Shown here: positions 49,801-59,886 of the stretch, piece by piece | Numbering within the stretch: the stretch's first letter is position 1 | How the letters are laid out: every line of letters begins with the position of its first letter | NCBI RefSeq assembly: GCF_000452705.1 | Contig: NZ_CP007014.1 | Location: 4,866,501-4,930,500, forward strand | Reading direction: 5' to 3' | DNA: 64,000 nucleotides | From: Pseudomonas syringae CC1557 | GTDB lineage: Bacteria > Pseudomonadota > Gammaproteobacteria > Pseudomonadales > Pseudomonadaceae | The notes under the pieces: model-generated | Seen by the model: the letters and a program-made list of their open reading frames with translations, nothing else | What the model was told of the DNA's origin: nothing | Database searches by the model: none | Made by a program: the position numbers and the translations under genes

Positions 49801-51654
49801 ATGCTCAAACGTCTTGTATCGCTGGCGCTGTTTGTCTGTGCCCCCTTGTCTGCGGCTCCCCACCCGAGCGCTGACCGTTTGCAGCAATTGGCCAACGAGC
49901 CGTTCTGGATTTCCCTGGGCCACTACGAGGCTGGCAAGCTTGGCGGCTGGCGCAGCTACGTGACCGATCCCAAATTCTTTCTCGCTGCCGACGGTGCACA
50001 CGACCCGAAGGCGGAACTGAGCGCCACACTTAAGGCCATCTACACACCTGTCACCAACGAACAGACCCATCCACAGTGTGTGTACCCGGCGCGCACCCGC
50101 TGGCTGCGCGATCAGTTGCACCTGACTGACCTGCCGACGCCGGACTGCAAGGAATTCAAGGCCTGGTACAAGGACGTGGCCCCGGACAGCACCGTGCTGA
50201 TCTTTCCGGCGGCCTACCTGAACAGCCCGTCTTCCATGTTCGGCCACACGCTGCTGCGCATCGATCCGGCCAGCGCGAAAACCAACAACACCACACTGTT
50301 GAGCTATGCGATTAACTTCGGTGCCTACATCGAAGGCATGGACAACAGCATTTTGTACGCCTGGAAAGGCCTGGCCGGCGGCTATCCGGGTTTGTTTGCA
50401 CTGGTGCCCTATCAGGAAAAACTCTCGGAATACCGCAGCCTGGAAAACCGCGACCTGTGGGAATACCGGCTGAACCTGACCCCGGAAGAAACCGGGCGTA
50501 TGGTCGAACACGTTTGGGAGCTCAAGCAGATCCGCTTCAGCTACTTCTTCTTTGATGAAAACTGCTCCTATCGCTTGCTGGAATTGCTGCAGGTTGCCCG
50601 ACCGGGGCTGCGCCTCACCGAACAGTTCGGGCTGACTGCAATCCCGACCGACACCGTCAAAGCCATCAAGGCCGCCGGGCTGGTCGAGAAGATCGACTAT
50701 CGTCCGTCACGCGAGCGCGAGTTGCTGAGCCGTGCCGCGCCCCTTGATGCCGACGAGCAGCAGTGGGTATTGAAGGTCAGCGCCGATCAGAAGCAGCTGC
50801 AGGACAGCCAGTACCTGGCCTTGCCGAAAGAACGCCGGGCACTGATTCAGGACGCGGCCTATCGTCTGGAACGTTATCGCGCCAACGGTCTTGAGCGCGA
50901 TGCCCAGCGCTCGCAACGCAGTTTTGAACTGTTGCAGGCCATCAACCAGAATCCGCCGCCACAACTCGACATTCCGCGCCCCGGCCTGCCGGAAGAAGGC
51001 CATGAATCGCGCACCTGGCAATTGGGGGCAGGTACACGAGGCGACAAGGCGTTTGCCGAATACGGCTTGCGCATGGCTTATCACGATCTGAACGACAACG
51101 CCTACGGCTTCCCGCTGGGCGCGCAGATCGAGATTCTTCAGCTCAAGGTGCGCCAATACGAAGGCAACGACTGGCAGGTGCAGCAGCTGGATCTGGCCAC
51201 CATTCGTTCGCTGACACCGCGTACCGAACTGCTGAAACCCTGGTCATGGCAGGTCACTGGTGGACTCGAACGCGTACTCGGCAAGCATGGTGACGAAAAC
51301 CTCGTCAGTCATGTGAATGGCGGCGGCGGTGGAACCTGGCAACTGGGTGACGAAGTGCTGGGCTTTGCGCTGGGTACGGTGCGTATCGAGCACAATAATG
51401 ACTTTGCCGAATTCGTCTCCCCCGCTGCCGGCTTTAACACCGGCGTGCTCTGGCGCAATCCGCTTGGCAATCTGAGCCTGGAGGCCAAGGGCGACTATTT
51501 CACCAACGGTGAAGTGCGCCGCAGCGTCAGCCTCAATCAGCAATGGGAGCTTTCCCGCAACCTCGGCCTGCGTCTGAGCGCCCAACGCGAATTCAGCCAG
51601 ATGAGCTCGCCGCAGAACGAAGTGATGCTTGAAGTGAAGTGGTATCACTATTAA
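49801..51654 (+). CDS. DUF4105 / Lnb N-terminal periplasmic domain protein
   Basis: A 617-aa exported protein. Signal peptide MLKRLVSLALFVCAPLSAAP. The N-terminal half has the DUF4105 signature: SSMFGHTLLRIDP, NTTLLSYAINFGAY and FFFDENCSYRLLELL (about residues 140-265). The C-terminal 300 residues have many short amphipathic beta strands and end in a Trp-Tyr-His-Tyr motif (LEVKWYHY), as expected for an outer-membrane-type barrel. The position fits PA4579. Function unknown; the family is discussed as periplasmic or outer-membrane hydrolase-like. Confidence 0.9.
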   Translation: MLKRLVSLALFVCAPLSAAPHPSADRLQQLANEPFWISLGHYEAGKLGGWRSYVTDPKFFLAADGAHDPKAELSATLKAIYTPVTNEQTHPQCVYPARTRWLRDQLHLTDLPTPDCKEFKAWYKDVAPDSTVLIFPAAYLNSPSSMFGHTLLRIDPASAKTNNTTLLSYAINFGAYIEGMDNSILYAWKGLAGGYPGLFALVPYQEKLSEYRSLENRDLWEYRLNLTPEETGRMVEHVWELKQIRFSYFFFDENCSYRLLELLQVARPGLRLTEQFGLTAIPTDTVKAIKAAGLVEKIDYRPSRERELLSRAAPLDADEQQWVLKVSADQKQLQDSQYLALPKERRALIQDAAYRLERYRANGLERDAQRSQRSFELLQAINQNPPPQLDIPRPGLPEEGHESRTWQLGAGTRGDKAFAEYGLRMAYHDLNDNAYGFPLGAQIEILQLKVRQYEGNDWQVQQLDLATIRSLTPRTELLKPWSWQVTGGLERVLGKHGDENLVSHVNGGGGGTWQLGDEVLGFALGTVRIEHNNDFAEFVSPAAGFNTGVLWRNPLGNLSLEAKGDYFTNGEVRRSVSLNQQWELSRNLGLRLSAQREFSQMSSPQNEVMLEVKWYHY

Positions 51655-51785
51655 TCAGGTTTCAGAAACCGCTTTCATCGGGCCAGCCAATGAAAGCACG
51701 ATGACATCACCTATTACCTACGTCGCTTTTACAAATAACTCACAAATTACCTTCTAGACTCCTCTAATAAGTAGAGGAAACCACC

Positions 51786-52139
51786 ATGAAGCGGTATTGG
51801 CTGTTGTTGTCGCTGGCCATCGTGCTGGCGGGTTGTCAGTCCACCCGTGACCAGATGCTGGCCGAGGGATACCCACCCGGCTTTGCTGACGGTTATCAGG
51901 ATGGCTGTGGCAGCGGTCGGGAAGCCGCGGGCGCCAGCACCGGGCTTTTCAAGAAGAACGTGCCCCGCTACCTGAAGGAAAAGCTCTACGCCGAAGGCTG
52001 GACCGATGGCTTTCGTCAGTGCCAGGCCGCCCAGAACAATCGTGACCGCTTCGACCCCGGGCAGATTTTCAATGACCGTGATCGCGACTGGGAACGGGAA
52101 AAAACCCGTAGCGCCGCTAAGGCTTACCGTCCGAACTGA
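51786..52139 (+). CDS. small lipoprotein, PA4580-like
   Basis: A 117-aa lipoprotein. The signal peptide ends in LAGCQS with Cys17 as the lipid-bearing residue. The mature part is rich in Gly, Asp and aromatic residues (GYPPGFADGYQDGCGSGREAAG, then AEGWTDGFRQCQ) with repeated GF/YxDG units, a pattern that suggests a small repeat. RBS AGAGGAAACCACC lies before the ATG. Function unknown. Confidence 0.85.
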   Translation: MKRYWLLLSLAIVLAGCQSTRDQMLAEGYPPGFADGYQDGCGSGREAAGASTGLFKKNVPRYLKEKLYAEGWTDGFRQCQAAQNNRDRFDPGQIFNDRDRDWEREKTRSAAKAYRPN

Positions 52140-52226
52140 CGCGCAGGCACCTCGCAGGCACACCGCAAATCCGACGAAACCAATGCCGCCCTTTCGTGGC
52201 CTAACGCCTATTAGGGAGGACACTTC

Positions 52227-52724
52227 ATGAGTCGCGCATTCGTAAACGAAGACAACGCCGCTGCCGACGCCGAGCAGCCGATAGAACGCCTGGTCAGCGC
52301 ACAGACCAACTATGTGACAGCCCGCGGCCTGGAGCTGTTGCAAGAGCAAGTGCGTAATCTGCAAGCCCAACACAGCGCGCAAAGCGCCTTGGGTGATGAC
52401 GCCGACAAACAGCGCCTGGCTGACCTTGAACGCGATTTACGCTATTTCAACCAGCGCCTGCAAAGCGCGCAGGTCGTTGCTGCAGCGGTGTCGACCGAGA
52501 AAGTTCAGATTGGCAGTCGGGTCACGTTTGCCGATGAAGACGACAACCAGCAGCGGGTGCATCTGGTCGGCGAGGATCAGGCCGATGCCGCCAACGGGCT
52601 GATCAACTGGGGATCGCCACTGGGCCGCGCATTGATCGGCGCCCGGAAAGGCGACGAAGTGGTGTGGCAACGTCCGGCGGGGGATTTGTCGATCGAAGTG
52701 TTGCTGATCGAAACCGACGAGTGA
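52227..52724 (+). CDS. GreA/GreB-family elongation factor-like protein
   Basis: A 165-aa protein with a coiled-coil N-terminal half (GLELLQEQVRNLQAQH ... LADLERDLRYFNQRLQSAQ, about 38-90) and the C-terminal GreA/GreB domain (KVQIGSRVTFADEDDNQQRVHLVGEDQADAANGLINWGSPLGRALIGARKGDEV). This is the layout of GreA/B and Rnk relatives, which act in the RNA polymerase secondary channel. GGGAGGACACTTC lies before the ATG. It is a short pseudomonad type, so the exact role is open. Confidence 0.85.
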   Translation: MSRAFVNEDNAAADAEQPIERLVSAQTNYVTARGLELLQEQVRNLQAQHSAQSALGDDADKQRLADLERDLRYFNQRLQSAQVVAAAVSTEKVQIGSRVTFADEDDNQQRVHLVGEDQADAANGLINWGSPLGRALIGARKGDEVVWQRPAGDLSIEVLLIETDE

Positions 52725-52738
52725 GCTGTCGGCGACAG

Positions 52739-52762
52739 CGCCGTTCCCGGTCAGGAACGGCG
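52739..52762. terminator. hairpin between convergent genes
   Basis: CGCCGTTCC pairs with GGAACGGCG over a 6-nt loop, between the GreA/B-like gene and ettA. No T-run, so the terminator call is weak. Confidence 0.5.
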
Positions 52763-52778
52763 CATGCCTGAAAGCTGA

Positions 52779-54443
52779 TCAGGCCAGCTTTTTGTGACGC
52801 ACGCGGTGCGGTTGAGCCGCCGCTTCGCCCAGACGCTTTTTACGATCGGCTTCGTATTCGGTGTAGTTGCCTTCGAAGAAGATCGCTTGCGAGTCATCTT
52901 CGTACGCCAGAATGTGCGTAGCCACACGGTCAAGGAACCACCGATCGTGAGAGATCACAATGGCAGCGCCCGGGAAGTCCAGCAGCGCTTCCTCCAGCGA
53001 ACGCAGGGTTTCAACGTCGAGGTCGTTGGACGGTTCGTCGAGCAGCAAGACATTACCGCCCTCTTTCAACGTCAACGCCAGGTGCAGACGACCGCGCTCA
53101 CCACCGGACAGGTCCTTGACGAATTTCTGCTGATCGCCACCCTTGAAGTTGAAACGACCGACATAGGTACGCGACGGGATTTCATAGTTGCCGATGCGGA
53201 TCACATCGGACCCGTCGGAAACGGCCTGGAACACCGACTTGCTGCCATCCAGATCATCACGACTCTGGTCCACACAGGCCAGCTGCACGGTTTCGCCGAC
53301 TTCGATGCTGCCGGAATCCGGCTGTTCCTTGCCCATCAGCATGCGGAACAGGGTCGATTTACCGGCACCGTTACCGCCGATTACGCCCACGATGGCGCCC
53401 TTGGGCATGGAGAACGACAGGTTGTCGATCAGCACGCGGTCGCCGTAACCCTTGGTGACGTTCTTGAACTCAATCACCTTGTCACCCAGGCGCGGACCGG
53501 CCGGGATGTAGATCTCGTTGGTCTCGCTGCGCTTCTGGAATTCCTGCGATTGCATTTCTTCGAAGCGTTGCAGACGCGCCTTGGATTTGGACTGACGCGC
53601 CTTGGCGCCCTTGCGGACCCACTCCAGCTCGTCTTTCATGGCCTTTTCATGGGCCGTCTGCTGCTTGGATTCCTGGGCCAGACGATCAGACTTGGCTTCA
53701 AGCCAGCCCGAATAGTTGCCCTCGTAAGGAATACCCGCGCCGCGGTCGAGTTCCAGAATCCAGCCCGCCACGTTATCCAGGAAGTAACGGTCGTGCGTGA
53801 TCGCGACCACAGTGCCCGGGAAGTCGTGCAGGAAGTGCTCCAGCCAGGCGACGGAATCGGCGTCCAGGTGGTTGGTCGGTTCGTCGAGCAAGAGCATGTC
53901 CGGTGCAGACAGCAACAGGCGGCATAGCGCGACACGCCGCTTTTCACCACCTGACAGGACCGAAACCTTGGCGTCCCAGGCCGGCAGGCGCAGTGCATCG
54001 GCCGCCACTTCCAGTTGACGCTCCAGATTGTGACCGTCGCTGGCTTGCAGGATCGACTCGAGCTTGGCCTGTTCGGCGGCCAGCTTGTCGAAGTCTGCAT
54101 CCGGTTCAGCGTATTCGGCGTAAACCTGATCAAGACGGGCCTGGGCGTCCTTGATGACGCTGACCGCCTCTTCAACCACTTCGCGGACCGTCTTGTTCGG
54201 ATCAAGTTGCGGCTCTTGCGGCAGATAACCCACATTAAGTTCCGGCATCGGACGCGCTTCGCCGTCAAACTCGGTATCGACACCTGCCATGATCTTCAGC
54301 AGCGTGGATTTGCCCGAACCGTTGAGACCCAGCACGCCGATCTTGGCGCCCGGAAAGAAGGACAGAGAGATATTTTTCAGAATTTCCCGCTTCGGCGGCA
54401 CAACTTTGCTCAGCCGATGCATGGTGTAGACGTATTGAGCCAT
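52779..54443 (-). CDS. ettA: energy-dependent translational throttle protein EttA
   Basis: A 554-aa ABC-F ATPase that binds the ribosomal E site and gates the first steps of elongation according to ATP/ADP. Two ABC modules: Walker A GLNGSGKST (about residue 38) and GGNGAGKST (about 358), with signature motifs LSGGEKRR and LSGGERGR, and Walker B LLLDEPTNHLD and LLLDEPSNDLD. Between them is the P-site interaction linker (EWVRKGAKARQSKSKARLQRFEEM). Length is normal. It is convergent with the GreA/B-like gene. Confidence 0.98.
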   Translation of the reverse strand: MAQYVYTMHRLSKVVPPKREILKNISLSFFPGAKIGVLGLNGSGKSTLLKIMAGVDTEFDGEARPMPELNVGYLPQEPQLDPNKTVREVVEEAVSVIKDAQARLDQVYAEYAEPDADFDKLAAEQAKLESILQASDGHNLERQLEVAADALRLPAWDAKVSVLSGGEKRRVALCRLLLSAPDMLLLDEPTNHLDADSVAWLEHFLHDFPGTVVAITHDRYFLDNVAGWILELDRGAGIPYEGNYSGWLEAKSDRLAQESKQQTAHEKAMKDELEWVRKGAKARQSKSKARLQRFEEMQSQEFQKRSETNEIYIPAGPRLGDKVIEFKNVTKGYGDRVLIDNLSFSMPKGAIVGVIGGNGAGKSTLFRMLMGKEQPDSGSIEVGETVQLACVDQSRDDLDGSKSVFQAVSDGSDVIRIGNYEIPSRTYVGRFNFKGGDQQKFVKDLSGGERGRLHLALTLKEGGNVLLLDEPSNDLDVETLRSLEEALLDFPGAAIVISHDRWFLDRVATHILAYEDDSQAIFFEGNYTEYEADRKKRLGEAAAQPHRVRHKKLA

Positions 54444-54822
54444 GGAATGAAAACCTAGCGTCTGTGATGAGGACCGATCTGGAACGCGAGCTTAAAGCTC
54501 CGGCCGAAAAAAAGCTTTTATTTGTCCCTGAGACTTGCCGCAGGACCGTTCCGCGCCTTGAATAAAACCAGGCATAAACAGGTTGGGGCAGTGCAGACGA
54601 ATATAAAGCCGGGTTGTCAGTGCAAAAAGTGGAGTCACTCATGCTGGAGTCGGTGGAGACCACGCGTTGCGCAAAGCTACCCGAATGCAGCCCGCAGGGC
54701 AAACGATACACCCCACAGGGCTGGCACTCTGCCACAACTAAAGGCATGCTAGCCGCCCTTCGGGGGACCGGCTATGTTGCTTAAAGCATTACTGCTCCAG
54801 TTCAGCACTCAGGAACAACGAT
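54444..54822. other. intergenic region upstream of ettA and morA
   Basis: Divergent promoter region of ettA (minus) and morA (plus). No gene or convincing sigma-70 pair could be picked out, though T-rich stretches around 54510-54530 and 54590-54600 could serve ettA. CCGCCCTTCGGGGGACCGG at about 54755 is a small GC hairpin. Confidence 0.45.
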
Positions 54823-57800
54823 TTGCCCACATCAACGCATTTGTCGTCATCGCGTGTTGCTGCGAACAGTACGGGCAGGCATCTGAGTGGGTCGGTGAAA
54901 GGTGCGCTGGCGGCGCTGGTATTGCTGATGCTTGCCCTGCTGCTGTGGCAACTGATCGAGCAGTTCCACCAGACTCAGGAGCGCCAGCGTCAGCGCAGCA
55001 TCGAGTACAGCGTTCAGCTCTCCGACCGGATGACCCTGAACATGGCGCTCAAGGCACAGATCGCCATGAACCTGCTGGACGAGGCCCAGTCGTCCGGAGA
55101 GCAACTGGAGCAACCCCACGCGCTCGCGGCCTTGCGCACAGCATTACCCGCACTGCGCAGCGCCGCCCGGCTTAACCCGGCGGGCAACATTGTCAGCGAC
55201 AGCGCTGAAGCCTCACGCGACGGGGAGTTTCTGCAACGCACCATGAAGCAGGCGCTGGGCCGCCCCTATTTCTACATCAGCACCGATGACGGCGCTCAGG
55301 TCTATCTGCTGGTTCGCCTGGGCACAGGCAGCAGCGGAGACTACTGGGCGTTGCGCATGTCTCCGGACGCACTCAAAGACCTGTTCAGCCAGCCTGCCCA
55401 GGATATTCAACACCTGTGGCGCCTGGAACAGCGCAAAACCCAACGGGTGATCCTGCGTGAAGTCATGCCTGCCAACGACTCCGACAGCGGCCTGGCGGAC
55501 ACCATTCTGCTGCAGCCGCTAGTCAACAGTGACTGGCAACTGCGCGGGCTGTTCGATGCCTACAAAACCCGCAGGGCGCTACTCGGGCCGTTGATTAGCA
55601 AGTGCCTGATCGGCCTGTTGTTGTCGATTCTTCCGTTGATCGCACTGATCAGCCTGCGCACCCGGCAGCGGCAGATGCAGCAAAGCCGTCGCCGCTATCG
55701 GGATATTTTCGAAGGTGCGGGCGTTGCGATCTGTGTCATGGACATGTCCGGCCTGCCGGAGCAACTGGAAGCACTGCAGATCAAGTCCGACGAGGACTTT
55801 GATCGCGTGGTCAGGAATCAACCAACGGCGCTGAAGAGACTGTTGCAGCAATTGCGGATCACCGAAGTCAACGAGGTGGCGCTGGCCCTGCTGAATATCG
55901 AGTGCGCCGAGCGGGCGTGGCAGAAGCTGATCGAGGGCGAGTCGCGCGCACGCCCCGGCATCGGCATTCAACTGATTCAGGCAGTGCTCGACAAACAGCC
56001 ACGGCTGGAACTGGAAATCTGCCTCACCCAGGCAGGCGCTCAGGACAAACACTTGTGGCTGGTGATGCGCCTGCCCGAGGTGCACAGCGACTCCGATGCG
56101 GTGATCCTCAGCATCGGCGACATTACCAGCCGCAAACAGATCGAACTGTCACTGCAGGACCGGGAAAGCTTCTGGTCCGACGTCGTGCGCACGGTGCCGG
56201 ATCACCTGTACGTTCAGGATGTGCTGAGCCAGCGAATGATCTACAGCAACCACCATTTCGGGCACACACTGGGCTACAGCAAGTCCGAACTACAGGCCAT
56301 GGGCGAGTTCTTCTGGGAGGTCCTGCTGCACCAGGAAGACGCCAAGACCTATCAGGACATGCGCCTGCGTCAGCGCCATTACGGCCACAATGAGTTGCTG
56401 CAAAACGTGTTGCGCTTTCGTGATCGAGAAAACCGCTGGCGCAGCTTCGACGTTCGCGAACAGGCGCTGGCCTGGGACGCTGAAAACCGGGTTACCCGAA
56501 TCATCGGCATTGCCAAGGACATTACCGATCAGGTTGCGTCCAGTCAGTCATTGCGTGACAGCGAGCAACGTTATCGCATGCTTGCCGAGAGCATCAGCGA
56601 TGTGATTTTTACCACCGACAATCAACTGCGAGCCAATTATGTGAGCCCTTCGGTGGAGAGCATCCTGGGCTACAGTCCCGACTGGATCCTTGAACATGGC
56701 TGGACAGGTGCCGTTGCTACTCAACAGCAACTGAGCGGTTTCTACGCGCTCATGAGCCGCATTCGCAAGGTGCTGAAAAAACCCCTGGAACTGGCCAGCC
56801 TGCGCAGCGAAGTCACGACCCGACTGTTCCTCTTCGACTGCCTGCGCGCCGACGGCCGCAAGATTCCGGTCGAGTTGCGGGTGGTACTGGTCTGGGATGA
56901 GCACCATAATTTCGAGGGCATCCTCGGCGTGGGCCGGGACGTCAGTCAGCAGCGACGGGCGGAAAAAGACCTGCGCATGGCCGCCACGGTCTTCGAGCAT
57001 TCGACCTCGGCGATCCTGATCACCGACCCGGCGGGCTATATCGTACGGGCCAACGAGGCCTTCACGCGGGTCAGCGGCTATGAAGTCGCTCAGGTGGTCG
57101 ACCAGTTGCCGAGCATGCTCACGGTGGAAGCAGAGCAGGAAGCGCACGTGCGTTACATCATCAGGCAATTGAGCGGACGCGGCACCTGGGAAGGCGAGAT
57201 ACGCCTCAAACGACGCAATGGCGAGCAGTACCCGGCTTGGGTCGGCATCACAGCGGTGCTCGATGACGAAGGTGATCTGGCGAGTTACGTGTGCTTTTTC
57301 AGCGATATCAGTGAGCGCAAGGCCAGCGAGGATCGCATTCATCGCCTTGCCTACTACGACGCGTTGACGCACCTGCCCAATCGCACCCTGTTTCAGGACC
57401 GTCTGTACTCGGCGCTGCAACAGGCCGAGCGCCAGCAAGGCTGGGTGGGCCTGATGTTTCTGGATCTGGACCGCTTCAAGCCGATCAATGATTCGCTGGG
57501 ACATGCCGCAGGCGACCGTATGCTTCAGGAAATGGCCACGCGTCTGCTCGCCTGTGTCGATGCCGATGACACGGTGGCGCGCATGGGCGGCGACGAATTC
57601 ACCTTGCTATTGCAACAAGGCAGTACCCGTGAAGAGGCGATGAATCGTGCGATTCAGGTTGCCGAGCGGATTCTGACCAGCCTGGTGACACCGTTCGTGC
57701 TCGAAGGCCGCGAGTTTTTCGTCACGGCCAGTATCGGCATCGCCCTCAGCCCGCAGGATGGCAAAGAGCTGAGCCAGTTGATGAAAAACGCTGACACGGC

Positions 57801-58659
57801 GATGTATCACGCCAAGGAATGCGGCAAGAACAACTTCCAGTTCTATCAGGCGAACATGAATGCCACGGCGCTGGAGCGTCTGGAGCTGGAAAGCGACCTG
57901 CGTCACGCCCTTGAGCAGCAGGAGTTCACTCTCTACTACCAACCGCAGTTCAGTGGTGATGGCAAGCGTCTGACGGGCGCAGAGGCCTTGCTGCGCTGGC
58001 GTCATCCACGGCGTGGGCTGGTCCCGCCCAATGATTTCATCCCGGTGCTGGAAGAACTCGGGCTGGTGGTGGAAGTCGGCGACTGGGTGCTGACCGAAGC
58101 CTGTCGTCAGCTAAAACACTGGCATCAGGCCAAGGTGCGAGTGCCGAAGGTGTCGGTCAATATCTCGGCCAGGCAGTTCTCGGATGGCCAGCTTGGCAAA
58201 CGCATTGCCACGATTCTGGAGCAAACCGGCCTTTCGCCCGCCTGTCTTGAGCTGGAACTGACGGAAAGCATCCTGATGCGTGAGGTCAACGAGGCCATGC
58301 AGATCCTCGACGGGCTGAAAAATCTCGGTTTGAGCATAGCGGTGGATGACTTCGGCACGGGTTACTCGTCGCTGAACTACCTCAAACAGTTCCCGATCGA
58401 TGTGCTGAAGATCGACCGTACGTTCGTCGACGGCCTGCCATCCGGCGAGCAGGACGCGCAGATCGCGCGCGCCATCATCGCCATGGCGCACAGCCTGAAC
58501 CTGTCGGTCATCGCCGAGGGCGTGGAAACCCACGAGCAACTGGAGTTTCTCCGCGAACACGGCTGTGACGAGGTCCAGGGCTACCTCTTCGGCCGCCCGA
58601 TGCCACCCAGACAGTTCGAAGCGCAATTCAGCAACGATGCGCTGTTCATGCTGGATTGA
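54823..58659 (+). CDS. morA: GGDEF-EAL c-di-GMP enzyme MorA
   Basis: A 1278-aa inner-membrane protein, the MorA regulator of motility and biofilm. Layout: a first transmembrane helix (about 27-49), a periplasmic sensor part, a second helix (about 262-282), four PAS-type segments (about 290-830), a GGDEF domain with intact MGGDEFTLLL, and an EAL domain with GAEALLRWRHP, ELTESILM, DDFGTGYSSLNYLKQFPID and KIDRTFVDGLPSG. Both enzyme sites look functional, so it could both make and break c-di-GMP. The TTG at 54823, with AGGA 9 nt upstream, gives the frame; no ATG suits. It is near but shorter than the 1415-aa PA4601. Confidence 0.95.
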   Translation: MPTSTHLSSSRVAANSTGRHLSGSVKGALAALVLLMLALLLWQLIEQFHQTQERQRQRSIEYSVQLSDRMTLNMALKAQIAMNLLDEAQSSGEQLEQPHALAALRTALPALRSAARLNPAGNIVSDSAEASRDGEFLQRTMKQALGRPYFYISTDDGAQVYLLVRLGTGSSGDYWALRMSPDALKDLFSQPAQDIQHLWRLEQRKTQRVILREVMPANDSDSGLADTILLQPLVNSDWQLRGLFDAYKTRRALLGPLISKCLIGLLLSILPLIALISLRTRQRQMQQSRRRYRDIFEGAGVAICVMDMSGLPEQLEALQIKSDEDFDRVVRNQPTALKRLLQQLRITEVNEVALALLNIECAERAWQKLIEGESRARPGIGIQLIQAVLDKQPRLELEICLTQAGAQDKHLWLVMRLPEVHSDSDAVILSIGDITSRKQIELSLQDRESFWSDVVRTVPDHLYVQDVLSQRMIYSNHHFGHTLGYSKSELQAMGEFFWEVLLHQEDAKTYQDMRLRQRHYGHNELLQNVLRFRDRENRWRSFDVREQALAWDAENRVTRIIGIAKDITDQVASSQSLRDSEQRYRMLAESISDVIFTTDNQLRANYVSPSVESILGYSPDWILEHGWTGAVATQQQLSGFYALMSRIRKVLKKPLELASLRSEVTTRLFLFDCLRADGRKIPVELRVVLVWDEHHNFEGILGVGRDVSQQRRAEKDLRMAATVFEHSTSAILITDPAGYIVRANEAFTRVSGYEVAQVVDQLPSMLTVEAEQEAHVRYIIRQLSGRGTWEGEIRLKRRNGEQYPAWVGITAVLDDEGDLASYVCFFSDISERKASEDRIHRLAYYDALTHLPNRTLFQDRLYSALQQAERQQGWVGLMFLDLDRFKPINDSLGHAAGDRMLQEMATRLLACVDADDTVARMGGDEFTLLLQQGSTREEAMNRAIQVAERILTSLVTPFVLEGREFFVTASIGIALSPQDGKELSQLMKNADTAMYHAKECGKNNFQFYQANMNATALERLELESDLRHALEQQEFTLYYQPQFSGDGKRLTGAEALLRWRHPRRGLVPPNDFIPVLEELGLVVEVGDWVLTEACRQLKHWHQAKVRVPKVSVNISARQFSDGQLGKRIATILEQTGLSPACLELELTESILMREVNEAMQILDGLKNLGLSIAVDDFGTGYSSLNYLKQFPIDVLKIDRTFVDGLPSGEQDAQIARAIIAMAHSLNLSVIAEGVETHEQLEFLREHGCDEVQGYLFGRPMPPRQFEAQFSNDALFMLD

Positions 58660-58797
58660 GGTCGAGCTTCGCGGCCTGGCCATCGTACATTTGAACGATA
58701 GCCGAACCCTTGAATATGAGTAGACTTGAGCCACAGCCTCGCACAGCGTCAATGACAGCGAGCACTCTACCCATAACAAAGAACACAAGGGGGTAGC

Positions 58798-59790
58798 ATG
58801 ATCAGCGATACAACATCCCTGGACAGTGTTTCCTGTCAGGTCGTGGAAGCCTTGAACGAAGTGATTCTCGAGCTCCAGACCGAGGTCAGCAGCGCGTCGA
58901 TCTCTACGTTTCATCAACAGGCGCTTGGGCGGGTTAGCGCGCTGGTGCAGTTCGACAAGGCGTGGTGGGGAAGGTCCACCTGGCATGACAACTGGCCCGT
59001 CGAGCACAGTTCCTTCTTGCTGGGCCTGCCCACCGGTTACGCCGCCGAGTGGGAGCAACTCAAGACCTCGGATGCCAGTGTCGGCCGAATGCATCAGACT
59101 CAGGGCGTCTGTCAGATCATTCACTGCACGGCAGCGGATGCACCTCCCGCGCTTGCCGCACTCGGACGCCAGTACGATCTTTGCTTCGCGCTGGGCATCG
59201 TCCTGACCGACCCGCACACCCAGCAGGGCGTGCATTTGACGCTGTTTCGCTCGGCCGACCACACGCCCTTTTCGCCCCTGGACAAACGCCTGATCGAGTG
59301 GCTGATGCCGCATCTGGTCGCCGCCGAACAGGCCAGTTATCTGCGCACGCTCACGACCCTGCGGGAAACTCAGGGTGCTTACGACGAGACCGCCATGGCG
59401 GTGAGCGATCGTTATGGCGTGCTGCTTTCCATGGAGCCAGCGTTCTCGTCGATGCTGGGCTCGGAATGGCCTGACAGACCGTCCAATCGTCTACCGCGAC
59501 AGTGCAACCCGCAAGCAGGCTATTCGGGTCTGAACCTGCATATCACATCACAGCCCGTGGGCGACCTCATTCTATTGACGGCGCGCCGACGCAGCAGTCT
59601 GGAACTGTTGAGCACGCGCGAACTTCAGGTCGCCCGAGGCTTTGCGGTCGGACAGACTTACAAGGAAGTTGCTCGCAGCATCGGTATGTCCCCCTGCACC
59701 GTCCGACACCACTTGAGAAAGATCTACAACAAGCTCGGTGTCACCCGTAAAGCGCAGATCGCTCAGTTACTCCATTTGACTGACGGCTGA
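58798..59790 (+). CDS. LuxR-family transcriptional regulator
   Basis: A 330-aa regulator with a C-terminal LuxR HTH (about residues 265-325, LLSTRELQVARGFAVGQTYKEVARSIGMSPCTVRHHLRKIYNKLGV). The N-terminal 250 residues are a GAF/PAS-like sensor without a recognised ligand site. It is first of a same-strand set with an outer-membrane channel and an amidase, 97 nt and 48 nt apart, absent between morA and glyA in PAO1. It most likely controls those genes. GGGGGTAGC lies before the ATG. Confidence 0.9.
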   Translation: MISDTTSLDSVSCQVVEALNEVILELQTEVSSASISTFHQQALGRVSALVQFDKAWWGRSTWHDNWPVEHSSFLLGLPTGYAAEWEQLKTSDASVGRMHQTQGVCQIIHCTAADAPPALAALGRQYDLCFALGIVLTDPHTQQGVHLTLFRSADHTPFSPLDKRLIEWLMPHLVAAEQASYLRTLTTLRETQGAYDETAMAVSDRYGVLLSMEPAFSSMLGSEWPDRPSNRLPRQCNPQAGYSGLNLHITSQPVGDLILLTARRRSSLELLSTRELQVARGFAVGQTYKEVARSIGMSPCTVRHHLRKIYNKLGVTRKAQIAQLLHLTDG

Positions 59791-59886
59791 CGCCAACGCG
59801 TTCTACCCCACTTCCGGTTTTTCCAATAACTGCCACCCCGCAAGGGAGGGCTGTGCTCGCCCATAAAAATAAGAAGGCACTTGCCA

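Noticed and set aside
58111..59313. 400-codon minus-strand frame across the end of morA and the start of the LuxR gene
   Set aside because: Crosses two real plus-strand genes; composition is that of an antisense frame.
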